Positions 41,401-54,416 of a stretch of 64,000 nt of DNA are shown here, one piece after another; position 1 is the first letter of the stretch; each line of letters begins with the position of its first letter. The DNA lies in NCBI RefSeq assembly GCF_000224145.3, contig NW_004190418.1, positions 1 through 64,000 of the forward strand, in the 5' to 3' direction. The translations under genes were made by a program, and so were the position numbers. The notes under the pieces are model-generated. The model was not told the origin of the DNA. It made no database searches and was given only the letters and a program-made list of their open reading frames with translations. Source of the DNA: Ciona intestinalis. Taxonomy: Eukaryota; Chordata; Ascidiacea; Phlebobranchia; Cionidae.

Positions 41401-43109
41401 TCAAAGTAATGGACAACCAGTGTTGCCAGATCAAAATAATGGACGACCAGTGTTGCCAGATAAAAGTAATGGACAACCAGTGTTGCCAGATCAAAATAAT
41501 GGACGACCAGTGTTGCCAGATCATAATAATGGACAACCAGTGTTGCCAGATCAAAATAATGGACAACCAGTGTTGCCAGATGCAAAACATCCCTCCAACA
41601 TAGGTGATTCCCACGTTGTGGACACACCTCGGCTATCGCAAACGTCCGAAACTTCGCTGAAATTTTCATTTAAACATTTGATGGAATTTTACAAAGAAAA
41701 AAAAAGTTTGTAAATCTTTGTTTTGTAATAATGGCCTGATGCCGTATAATGGTGATGACTAAATATGGCCGGCAACATTAGGTCCAGCAAAATTTTGACA
41801 ATTAAAGCAATCTTTGTCCTATTATTATTATGACATCCACAGAACCCTCGCAACCCCCGACAGAATATTCCTTGTTTCGTGCCAACCTTGCCGACACCAC
41901 AACTGCTGAAGCGGAACTGACAAAGAATCTCGATAAATCGTCGTTCCAGCAGATGGCGCCGGTGGGTCAATTCAACCTCGGGTTCGTTATCGGTCGTCAC
42001 GGAAACGATTTGTTTATTATCGACCAGGTTTGTTATTATGATGTAACAATCAATATTATTAAGCCAGGCTTTGTTTGAAAAATTTACTCCTGCTGTTTAT
42101 TTTTGTTAAACATTCAACATAAGTTATATTTATTGTATGTTGGGTTTACCATCCATACTTTTACTCAGGTTGTTTTCACCCATAGCGTGTTTTAACGACC
42201 GTTGTTTGCTGCTAATTCCTTTCTTCTGAATAATTTTTTCAAACAAACAAACCATCCAACCCCATACAGCACGCCTCTGATGAAATATACAACTATGAAA
42301 CCTTACAAGCCACACAAACCCTACAAACACAAAATCTTGTTGTACCGCTGAAACTACAACTCACGCCTGCTGGCAAAATTGTTTTGATCGAAAATCTTGA
42401 AATTTTTCGCAAGAATGGATTTGGATTTAAGATTAGTTCAGATGAAGGTAAGATGTTATTTGATCGGCGACAAGTTTCCTAATTTGGGTAACATAACCCC
42501 CTTAAAAGAAATTGTAAACTGTAAACAAAAAGTTTGACATATTGCTGCCTGTAAGGTAATGCCTTCACCCATGTTTACCAATAACCCCGACCCCCACAGC
42601 TACCATCCACCTTACAACCATACCCACCCATAACCCCCACCCCCTCGGACCGCCCGATATCGATGAAATGATATTTATGCTCTCTGATGCCCCCGGTGTC
42701 ATGTGTCGTCCAACAAGGGTTCGCCGAATCTTCGCCACACGAGCGTGTCGAATGTCCACAATGATAGGTTGGTGTTTAAGGTTTTTAAACTAACTTTCAT
42801 TGTTTAAATAAAATGTTCCGAACACACAAACTTAATCAAGTTTGCATTTTATTATAAAATAACGCACAATACCGGTATCATGTGTTTGCGCCGGGTTGTA
42901 AAATTATGATTCCGATACACATTGTGTAAATATTCATAGTTTTCACATTCATTATGACATCACAATCCTTTATTCCAGGCACCTCGTTAACGAAGCGACA
43001 AATGTTACGGTTGATTCGTCACATGTCCGAGATCGTTCATCCGTGGAATTGTCCGCATGGTCGCCCAACCATGCGGCATCTTATCGATATCGGGAAACTT
43101 AGACAATAA
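38483..43109 (+). CDS. PMS2: DNA mismatch repair endonuclease PMS2
   Basis: MutL-alpha subunit; nicks DNA during mismatch repair in the nucleus. Thirteen exons: 38483-38612, 38680-38766, 38962-39100, 39328-39475, 39596-39673, 39928-40062, 40216-40406, 40723-40926, 40981-41705, 41843-42027, 42270-42447, 42600-42767, 42979-43109; 832 residues (human 862). GHKL ATPase: [53 protein letters not shown] and [12 protein letters not shown] follow. The C-terminal endonuclease motif [12 protein letters not shown] fits DQHA(X)2E(X)4E and is split by an intron after DQ; CPHGRPT is intact. The linker (exon 9) contains a 14-unit decapeptide minisatellite. Nothing indicates loss of function. GFER follows 135 bp downstream. 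Confidence 0.96.
39213..39318 (+). repeat. 17-bp repeat of degenerated octamer
   Basis: About six units of TATATATTATGACATCA in PMS2 intron 3, ending just before the exon-4 acceptor. Confidence 0.9.
39719..39845 (+). repeat. Interspersed repeat C copy
   Basis: In PMS2 intron 5: CAAGTAGTTTTTACCCGTAG, ACGATTGTCGTTTTGCTGC, then TTCGAGGAGATGAATAAA. Confidence 0.8.
40548..40722 (+). repeat. AT-only repeat in PMS2 intron 7
   Basis: Irregular tandem array of ATATATGATRTCTATAATAT units running up to the exon-8 acceptor CTATAG, which is itself part of a unit. Confidence 0.9.
41175..41590 (+). repeat. In-frame 30-bp coding minisatellite in PMS2
   Basis: About 14 units of CAGTGTTGCCAGATCAAA plus 12 bp encode [10 protein letters not shown] or [10 protein letters not shown]. 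Neighbouring units alternate (NNER/NNGR versus SNGQ), showing a 60-bp higher-order unit. Both strands are open. Confidence 0.97.
42160..42252 (+). repeat. Interspersed repeat C copy
   Basis: In PMS2 intron 10: CATAGCGTGTTTTAACGACC, TTTGCTGCTAATTCC. Confidence 0.75.
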
Positions 43110-43110
43110 A
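43105..43110 (+). terminator. Poly(A) signal overlapping the PMS2 stop codon
   Basis: AATAAA begins two bases before the TAA stop. With GFER starting 135 bp later, the 3' UTR of PMS2 must be very short. Confidence 0.55.
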
Positions 43111-43214
43111 GTTTTATTATCTAACAATTAAACCATTGTTTTGAAACAATCGAGTTATTATTGTTATTGTTCTATCTTTGAATGTATATTTTATTTTGCT
43201 TTTCTTATTTTTCC

Positions 43215-43216
43215 AG
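43215..43216 (+). promoter_or_regulatory. Putative spliced-leader acceptor before GFER
   Basis: A strong pyrimidine tract GCTTTTCTTATTTTTCCAG lies wholly between two genes (106 bp after the PMS2 stop, 28 bp before the GFER ATG). No donor is seen in the gap. Confidence 0.65.
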
Positions 43217-43244
43217 ATTTAGGTTTTTATAATATTTCTATTTA

Positions 43245-44094
43245 ATGATGTCATCGCATCGTCAATATGATGACGAGCCACACGAGGCAGTAGCGAGCAT
43301 GGGGAGAAAAGTTTGTCGGGTTTGCGACGATTTTAAAAGTTGGAGGAAAAACAAAAACGAGGTAAAGCTTGCCAGATAAGTGATTTAGTTTATAAAGGGC
43401 GTTATAATTGTCATTGCCCGTTCACATTCCCTACCCTTCTAAATACCTCTGAATAACTAAACAAGTTACATTTATAGTCCACGCGCGAATCTGTTTATTA
43501 CATCATGTGCATCGAACTATACGATAAACAACAATCTTTGAATCCCAGGAACCCCGCAGCCCCTCGTGCCCGCTGGACCGTGAAGAGCTTGGTCGTAACA
43601 CATGGTCTTTTATCCACACGATGGCAGCATACTACCCTCGCAAACCAACAGAGCAACAACAATGCGAGATGAAACAATTTATTGAAAGCTTTTCAAAGTT
43701 TTATCCATGTGTGGACTGCGCTGAGGATTTAAGGAAAAAGTTGGTTTTTGTCAATATAATGTTTTCATTATAAGTATCATTTTCTGGGTAAATTACAAAT
43801 TTACCGATAATAACAAAATAGAATCTCGCAAAAACACCCAATTGTGAATCTCATTTATTTTTTCACAAAAAAACTATTAAATTTTAATATTCAGTTTACC
43901 AAATCATACATTTCATCCTATGCTTCCCCAGCATAAAACTGAACCCCCCAAAAGTTGGCGGACGCGTCGATTTATCTCGTTGGTTTTGTGAACAACATAA
44001 TATTGTAAACCTTAAATTGGGGAAGCAACAATTCGATTGTTCAAAAGTTCTAGAAAGATGGAAAAATGGATGGAAGGATGGATCGTGCGATTAA
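43245..44094 (+). CDS. GFER: FAD-linked sulfhydryl oxidase ALR/Erv1
   Basis: Reoxidises Mia40 in the mitochondrial intermembrane space disulfide relay. Three exons: 43245-43361, 43549-43739, 43932-44094; 156 residues, in range of the short form. Conserved: [10 protein letters not shown] (N-terminal CxxC shuttle), [20 protein letters not shown], the active-site CxxC in [26 protein letters not shown] and the C-terminal [20 protein letters not shown]. Two ATGs in a row (43245, 43248); the first is taken. The exon-2 donor is GTTGGT. Third gene of the C8orf76-like/PMS2/GFER cluster. AATAAA at 44161 is the likely poly(A) signal. Confidence 0.95.
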
Positions 44095-45003
44095 GCATTG
44101 TGACGTCATATACTTGTTTATTATGACGTCATAATTAATTTAATATAATCACTTTTTGACAATAAATTTTGTGACATCGCAAACATTTTTTGATATTAAA
44201 AACATGACGTCATACATATTTGATTCATTGGTAAGTCACAATACTGCAATGAAATCTTTTGAACTCCCCAAAAAATTAATAAAAAACTTTTAATTTTGTT
44301 ATTTATGGCTTGCCGGGTTCGGTATATAAGCTGTTTGCCGCCGCAAGTGGCCACTCATGTTGTAGGGTGTGCCAGTTGCGCGTTCTCGAATTTTGGGGGA
44401 AATTTAACCTTTTTTTGCATTAACTATGTAGTGGCAATTGTTGTTCATTATGACGTAACACATGAGTGATTGTTTGGTAAGCGTTGTAGAATTAAAGTCG
44501 AGAAACCTAAAAAATAGTTTTTATTTTTTTGTTTGAAATTAAAATAAGTTCCATAGACGTTGCAACGGTCGTATTGTTACGTAATAGAGGTGTGCTGTGT
44601 GGAAATACATTATGACGTAATAAACATAGAACATTGGGGTGATTAACTTTTTAATTTTCAACTTTTATTCAAGTAGTTTCACTGGTAGCTTATTTTAACG
44701 ATTGTTGTTTTGCTGCTAATTCCATTCTCTTCGTTGTTTTAATCAATTTGTTCTTCCTATTCGAAGAGCTAAATAACGTTACGTTATGTTTGTTTCTTGA
44801 GTGCTTTGCAATTTCTTATGATTAGATTACTCTTTGTTTAAAATCATATTTATTTTATGTTATTCTTAATAATTTAAACGAAGTTCTGTTCCAGGTTTTT
44901 CTGTTTTTAAGAAACTGTTGAATTAATTTAAAGGAAAGAATTTGTTTTTTCTGGAATCGTAGTTCTCTAAATACTTTGGTGCGGCTGCACCGGGAGATCA
45001 AAG
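44095..45003. other. Spacer between GFER and MRAS
   Basis: No gene seen. Several intact TGACGTCA motifs at 44103, 44126, 44207 contrast with the degenerated copies on both sides. Contains a repeat C copy. Confidence 0.5.
44664..44790 (+). repeat. Interspersed repeat C copy
   Basis: CAAGTAGTTTCACTGGTAGC, ACGATTGTTGTTTTGCTGC, CTCTTCGTTGTTTTAATCAA, then GAAGAGCTAAATAA. Confidence 0.8.
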
Positions 45004-47767
<2,764 letters not shown>

Positions 47768-48558
47768 CTCCACCTAGAGGCCAAATACGACGAAATTATT
47801 CGGCGCTGAATCATCGATTAAATGCCGAGTCATCGGAAACAAAATTGCAGACAGTTGTTGCACTTACAATAATATTATGATGTCATAGATGGGGTTGTTA
47901 TATCTCACCTCACATGGGTGCTTCCCCCTGGTCGATATCATTTCAGGGGATTACCCCTGTTCAGTTACTGCTACAAAGTTTTTATAACCAACATAGAAAT
48001 CATATTTCTGTGGAGTTTAATTTTATGAAAATGAAATGACGTAATAACCACGATTGTGACGCATGGTGACGTTTTAAATTTCTTCAACGAAAATTTCTTT
48101 CTCGAAACTAATTTTGACTAATCTGGTGAAACTGCCGCGTGGTGGCGCCAACCACCCCTGAAATAAATTCCTAGTTTTGATGTTTCTATGTTGCTACATC
48201 AAAGTGGTTGATTATGACGGGACAATCATCTAAGCGTGACACGGTTGAACAATGAGATGGGAAGGTGTATTTGTGATGTCATAGTTATCGTGTTTGTTTG
48301 CTTAATAATACTCTGCAGTAAAGGCTGTTTACGTCATAATGCAAATACTTCGCGATGAAGCGAAAACGTTGCATGTTCTATAGTTAAAGAAAGTTGATCA
48401 AATATATTGGAAGTCGGCATGAGGGAACTCCATTACAACATAAATACCCAACGGTGAGTTTCAAATATTCCAGATTAAATATTTTTATTACGTCACAATA
48501 CTTTCCAAGAATACATTAATTCGTTACATTATTGTTACGTAACACGAACTAATCTAAG
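47768..48558. other. Spacer between convergent MRAS and Rolling-stone-like genes
   Basis: No gene seen; TGATGTCA copies at 47879 and 48275, then TACGTCA forms near 48330 and 48490 mark a change of octamer state. Confidence 0.5.
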
Positions 48559-50066
48559 TCACAATCGTCGGCAGTATGACGTCACAGAGCGTTTTATCGT
48601 AAACACTAGAAACATGATCGAGTGTGTGAATGGAGAAACAATGAAAATCATCACAATGTAAAAACAAACAACCCATGTGACGTCATTATTCCAATTCACG
48701 ATTTTGTAAAGTGCTGACTCAGCACCTGTGAAGTGCAACGTCATCAAATAAAGATCATATATTAGTGTAAATAAACAAACGTAGATGAAATGTAAAAGTC
48801 GGGTCGGGATATTGGTGATTATGACGTCACAGAACATTAACAATGTGTTCGCGAAATGTAGGTTGAGGTTCTGGAAGGAGAAATCCAGTGTTGCACGTTT
48901 CGATTTCCACTCAGTGGTTGCGTATATGACGGAAACAAATATGGCAACACTGAAGCTCATGACTTGGAAGATGGCGGTGGTCACGTGGAACCAACGGAGC
49001 GGAGCGGCTAGGATACAAAGAGTTTGGTTAATATTATTTCTATCTTTAAATTTATTAGCGAAGATCAAATTAATTAAAACAACGGGAAGGAAATAAGAAG
49101 CAAGGCGTTATCTATGAAAAAGTTCGATCGTTATTTACTTGATGACAAACAATGCTTGCTTGTGACGTCATCGTCGCTAATAGTGATCGTTGTGACGTCA
49201 TTTCCGGGGTTGCATTTGTCCGTCTCTGAAGACGTATCAGTGACGTCAGGTCTGTCTGGTGACGTATCGCTAAGGTTTTTAGATTCCGATGACGCATCCA
49301 TGACGTGGCTTGAACTTGATCGTTGTTTGATATTCATCCGCCCATGCACAGCGGAGAAACACGCGAAGCCGAAATAGATCCCGACCATTATTTGGTTCCA
49401 ATAAGAAAGATAAAAAAAGAATCGGATTTTATCGTCGTGCGCCGCGAATCTTTCCCCCAACATAGATGTCCAATACACGAAGATGATGACGCGATAAACA
49501 ATGAACAACTTTGGTGGTAACTGCAATAGTGATGTCATAATAGTTAACGCGGTGGTCGCCATGGTAACAATTAAACCGGATTTCCCGCGTCTGGTCGAAG
49601 CCGTGTGAAAAATGACACCATCACAATAAATACATTGTCACCATATATATATATAGTAAGGTGGGGAAAGATAGGACGCCTTTTATTCTATTTCCTCGTT
49701 CCATTTAATAGTAAAAGAAGAACATTCAAAGAATTATAAAACTTTATCCTCACAACTCCCATAGACCGTGGTTAATTGTTTAAAACACGATCAGGATATT
49801 TGGATATTATGTGCTAAAAGTGTCCCATCTTCCCCAACCCTACTATAATGCTAATTTAGTTACGGCCTAAAAATGATACAATATAAACATGACGTATCAG
49901 TGATAAATTTAACAATGATAATCATGGCGTAACAATGACAATTGTGACATAACAATAAAATTATAATTATGACGTAACAAACCTTCGAAGTTTGGAAATC
50001 CGTTGCCTCGAAGCCCTCGAAACCAAATCTTCGAATTTTTAATTCATTTTTCAACAATCGGCACAT
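48559..50066 (-). CDS. Rolling-stone-like multi-pass membrane protein
   Basis: Three exons high to low: 50066-49983, 49520-49139, 49007-48559; 304 residues from the ATG at 50066. The N-terminal LLKNELKIRRFGFEGFEATD, the stretch FIVYRVIIFVYW, then FFFYLSYWNQIMVGIYFGFA and later LHFANTLLMFCDVIITNIPT, RLLHFIYVCLFTLIYDLYLM and IVNWNNDV follow the Drosophila Rolling stone pattern of four to six TM helices. Fly Rost is needed for myoblast fusion; roles elsewhere are little known. The loop in exon 2 is a Ser/Asp-rich run (about residues 90-155) with several octamer-derived DV segments. Exact function is unknown. Confidence 0.75.
49035..49112 (-). repeat. Interspersed repeat C fragment (reverse)
   Basis: Between exons 2 and 3 of the Rolling-stone-like gene: GCGAAGATCAAATTAATTAA, AACAACGGGAAGGAAAT. 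Confidence 0.6.
49654..49850 (-). mobile_element. MITE-like element A, copy 2 (inverted)
   Basis: Lies in intron 1 of the Rolling-stone-like gene. Ends GTAAGGTGGGGAAAGATAGG and TGTCCCATCTTCCCCAACCC are inverted repeats; interior ACGATCAGGATATTTGGATA is the reverse of copy 1. Confidence 0.8.
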
Positions 50067-50620
50067 ATTATGACGTAATAAACAATTATTCTGGACTAAA
50101 TCTGACTTCGATAGTGACGTAACAATGAGCTTACAATGGTCCACAGACAATGCTCCTTTCTATCGTCACAACTTATATCCTTCCATTAATCGCGAAAACG
50201 CGAAACTGACACACCACGTGACCAGCTAACCGACCCCGAGTTACCTGGTTTCCATGGCGACCACCGGTGGATGACAAGTGAGCGGATGTGACGAAATAAT
50301 TAATTTTAAACAAACCGACATTGTCACATCACACTTGCATTGTCTAATCAAAAATCGTTTCGTTTATTACGTCATAATGTCTATTTTGGCTCAGCCTTAA
50401 ACCGCGATCCATTGTTTCAATCGCTTTCGCTTTATTTAATGAACTGTTGCGTCATTCATAATAATGGGCAAATATGACGCCTCCTTTGTTTATATATGAC
50501 GTCATAATGCATCCTCCCGCTAAATTTCCTTTCACAAATTAAGGGCCTTCTGTGACGTAACAACTGTATATTGAGGCATTATGTTTTAACAAAAATCACA
50601 CAATAAATATGTTTATGATG
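50067..50620. other. Spacer between the Rolling-stone-like gene and the class A GPCR
   Basis: 550 bp, both genes on the minus strand. TKACGTMA motifs present; no gene seen. Confidence 0.5.
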
Positions 50621-52414
50621 TCATATACCACTCGTCGAAGCGACTCCACGTTGACTGGTGATGACGTCATCAGCGTTGATACATCGACAAAGTTTGGCCA
50701 AAAACTTTTTGGTTTCGCCGCGCATTTTGCTGGGGGGTGGTTAGTTGTTAGTTCTCGTTTATGACGTATATGCTGAATCTTATGAATAAATTAATTCTTG
50801 TTCTAATTTCGCTTCAGAATTCTTTAAACCATGTTATTGTTGTCGCTTGTATATCATGTATATGTGTTATCATTCCAACTTACCCCGACGCAAGATTATA
50901 GAACACTGGGTTCATGCATTCACTAAACCTCAGCATTAAGTATTGAACCATGGCGAACCTCCAATCAAAAGCGTTAATGACGTTGTTGCTGATGTTGATG
51001 GTAAAACCAGTGTAAAAGTGGAACGCTGTGGTATTGTGATGTCATTAATACGTCTTTATTGCCCCACCACATTATATAAACAAGCCACCCACCCGTCAAT
51101 GGAATATATCCGAACAGGAACGAACCGACGATGAGAAAAAGTTGTAAGATGGCTTGTCGATCCTTTTTCTGCCTACGTAATTGTGACGTCATCTTCAGCG
51201 ATCGACGTGACGTGTGGAGGTTTGGGGAGGATTCGATAATTTGCGACACGCTGGACACCGCGATTGTGTTCTTTATGACGTAACAATCCCCCGGTTTCTT
51301 TCTTTGTTTTAGTAACGCAGCGATCGCGATGCTTATCCCAATGATCGCCACAGCTGGCAGATATAAATAGAAACCGTAAGCGACCTGTACGTATTGTTGC
51401 CATGTGGTGAACCAGTAGCTCGACAAGCTGCATGAGGCCCATCTTGCTGAACTCGGGTCGTTAAACCTGTCAATCACGTTCACTGTGTTGAATAGAAAGT
51501 GAGGAATAAAACCACCGAGGAAAGTAATCACCCATATACTGGATATCCATATCTGTGGGCAAACGTCATCGTTACGTCATCATGTACGTCACCACATATT
51601 TCCAACTTACAGTCATATGCGTTGGTGATATTTGTTTGAACAACGTCGGCCACCTCACTCCAACCAACCGCAAGATGGCGAACGAGAGTATATGGAGGGC
51701 GGTAGAAAACGAGGTCCATAAATCAAGTCCCCAATAAAGCTAAGGTTATTACGTCAGTATGGAGTATTGTTATCTATATGACGTCACAAACCCTGCAGAA
51801 GAATTCTGGCCACTCAAAATAGTCGAACCCCCACGTGCGGCGGTAGAGGAACAAGATGCTGACGAAACCGGATGTGAGGTCAGAGAAACACATACTTAGC
51901 AGGAAAGAATAATATCGGCTCCTAGGTGACATCTAGTGTTAGTTTATATACGAGGATAAGTGAATATAGTTTGGACAACCCATTAGTGACCACTGGGTTG
52001 GAGCAATTATGGTTAAGTGTCTTGCCCAAAGACACATACGCCCACAATGGTAGCAGAGTTGGGCCTCGAACTCATAACATTTTGACATTAATGCGATCAC
52101 TTAACCAAAATGTTAAAACACACAACAATCGCCACCCACAATGGTGGTGACTACTAGCGCCATCTACCGACTTACTTAAGGTGTCTTGATGTCTTTATAA
52201 CGGCGATTGTGACCGAATTTGCACAAACTCCAAATGCAAAGAAAGTTGAAATGAAAACTGTACTCGCTATCACCCAAGCGTCGGTGTATGGACGAATGTA
52301 TGTTCTAAAATGATGCAGTGTTTCGTCATAATGAGGTGCATTGTTACGTCATGATACATCATTGTTAACTCACCCGTTGGTGACGACCACCGGTGTCGCT
52401 GTAACCTCCGCCAT
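50621..52414 (-). CDS. Orphan class A (rhodopsin-like) GPCR
   Basis: Seven exons high to low: 52414-52374, 52304-52176, 51921-51792, 51739-51611, 51552-51093, 51025-50884, 50729-50621; 379 residues with all phases agreeing. TM1 AWVIASTVFISTFFAFGVCA then NSVTIAV; TM2 SFLLSMCFSDLTSG; TM3 ends ILRLVGVRWP, so the DRYxxVxxP motif is LRLxxVxxP with the arginine kept; TM5 YGFYLYLPAVAIIGISIAI; TM6 LFLIVGSFLFGYIPL (no CWxP); TM7 ECMNPVFYNLASG (NPxxY). Helix 8 FLAKLCRC has cysteines for palmitoylation. Ligand class not recognisable: it matches none of the amine, peptide or opsin signatures I know, and no retinal lysine is seen in TM7. Confidence 0.8.
51966..52076 (-). repeat. SINE fragment (reverse)
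   Basis: In GPCR intron 2: GGACAACCCATTAGTGACCA, GTCTTGCCCAAAGACACATA, GGGCCTCGAACTCATAAC (reverse box B). Confidence 0.8.
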
Positions 52415-53091
52415 CTTTAACTTTGAACTTTGATTAAATTCTAGAATATAACACAGCCCTCTGTTATATACGTAACAACCAACTTCTCGAGTACCTGGAG
52501 CGTAAACAAACCTCGCTTATATAGTCGCCACATGGATTCTAAAATTCCCATTATTTAGCTTCCTGTATATAACGTCATAATGCAAGTTACATATTGCGAT
52601 GCAGCGCCTTCTTTATGACGCAACACACGCCTTACAGGTACCGTGCAACAATCACGTAATTCGAGAATTTCGTAACAAACTTTCGAGGAAGTGAAACTGA
52701 CGTCACAATCTTCCTTATAAAAATCACAATTCAATATTCTAGAATCGATTTTAATATTGACGTCATAATGGGTTAAAAAAGAGATTGTTTGGTCACAATT
52801 GATTATTGTGCAAATATTTTTTACATACTCGATTTTGATTGGTTGATATTTTATCACTTTCTATGACGCAACAAAAGTAGTGAAGAGTATTTGTGACGTA
52901 ATAATACTAGAAACTCTGGAATCGCTTACTTTTATTACGGCATGAAGAACTTCATTGGGGAGAAAATAATTTCCGCATGAACCGTGGTGTGAATAAATAT
53001 AAGCCGCGCGCGTTTCGCGATTGTTTCATTTTCTCACTGGTGTTGACGTCATTGTTACGTATTTCTACCAGTTTATTAATATTACGTCATC
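52415..53091. other. Divergent spacer GPCR / SNRPB
   Basis: Head-to-head promoter region. It holds ACGT-core motifs at 52345, 52697, 52757, 53044 and 53083, the last directly upstream of the SNRPB start codon. No gene seen. Confidence 0.5.
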
Positions 53092-54232
53092 ATGGTAAGT
53101 TTAAGTTAAATAATTAGTTACTTAATATTAATTATTAATTATATTTCAGCCTCCAAGGGGTGGGTCAAAGTTGAACAATCACATCAACTATCGCATGCGA
53201 TGTATTTTACAGGTGGGTGGGTTATATGGGATATTTAATGCTGGCGAATAAGCTGCTCCAACCCCATGTCAGTGTTGCATCGGTTTAACTTTTTCTTTTT
53301 AAATCCTGTTTATTTTGTATGCTAACACTGATATTTTATTTGCAATTTTCCATAAGTAGTTTTTACCCGTAGCGTGTTTTGACGATTGTCGTTTTGCTGC
53401 TAATTCCCTTGTTTTAATTAATCGGATCTTAAAGATTTAAATAACAAATATGTCGTAACCGCTTCAGGATGGCCGTGTTTTTATCGGAACGTTTAAAGCG
53501 TTCGACAAACATATGAATCTGATCCTTGTCGACTGCGATGAGTTCCGTCGCGTACGACCAAAGAAAGGAGCGACAGACCGTGAAGAGAAACGGACACTAG
53601 GTCTCGTACTTTTACGAGGAGAACATCTCGTTTCGATGTCAGTTGAAGGTCCCCCGCCGTCCGGGGTAAGATGGGTTGTGGGCACTTCAACTTTAGTGAT
53701 TTAATTGTTGTAACATTTTATTTATATTAAGTTGTTAGGAAATCATAGCTTTAGGTTTATTTTTTCAAACTAAAACATAAAATGCAGTGGCATTCGGTTC
53801 AATTTTATATTGTCATAATATTGCTGATAAAACTTCTTAAAATTAAAACCTAGAATTTAGAGAATAAAGTTTGAAAGAATATTAAAAAGCCAATCTGACT
53901 TTTCCTATAATATCTTCGCACAAGATGTTTTTTTCTTTAGAAATTTTTTAAGGGGTTAACTCCAACTGACCATGTATATATTGTTTCTATAGAAAGGAAT
54001 GGGTGTTCCTGGCGGTATCACTAGAGGGCCTGGCCAAGGTCGAGCGGCTGGGAGGGGCATGGGGGGCCCGGGGGGTCCAGCCCCTGGGTTGCATGGTCCC
54101 ATGCATGGTGTCGGGGGTCCACCGCCGGGGTCAATGGCCCCACAACGTGGTGGGTTCGGCCCTCCCCCAGGTATGAGGGGCCCACCCCCAGGTATGGGAA
54201 GGGGGGGCTTTGGTCGAGGGTTCGGATACTAA
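53092..54232 (+). CDS. SNRPB: Small nuclear ribonucleoprotein Sm B/B'
   Basis: Core Sm-ring protein of U1, U2, U4 and U5 snRNPs. Four coding exons: 53092-53094 (only the ATG), 53150-53212, 53468-53665, 53993-54232; 167 residues (human 231-240). Sm1: [40 protein letters not shown]; Sm2: [20 protein letters not shown]. The tail has RG and PPPGM motifs ([22 protein letters not shown]) and ends GRGFGY, so it keeps targets for arginine methylation and proline-ligand binding but is shorter than in vertebrates. The ATG-only exon is supported by ATG followed at once by GTAAGT and by the good acceptor before PPRGGSK. Confidence 0.93.
53340..53452 (+). repeat. Interspersed repeat C copy
   Basis: In SNRPB intron 2: AAGTAGTTTTTACCCGTAGC, GACGATTGTCGTTTTGCTGC, TTGTTTTAATTAATCGGATC. 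Confidence 0.8.
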
Positions 54233-54416
54233 GGGTCACATGCCCCCCGTCGAGCTGCGAGCAGGAGGTCTGTTAACCAGGCCTCGAATTCCTTTTTTCA
54301 GCGGAATTTTTCGGCGAAAATTTGTCTGACTTTTTTTATCGTGAGTAAAATAAAATTGAAATGAAAATAAGTTGTATTAAACACAAACATAATATATATA
54401 TATAGAGTAGCAGCGG

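Noticed and set aside
41070-41669. Long antisense frame of about 200 codons
   Set aside because: Mirror of the 30-bp minisatellite in PMS2 exon 9; the sense strand is the conserved gene.
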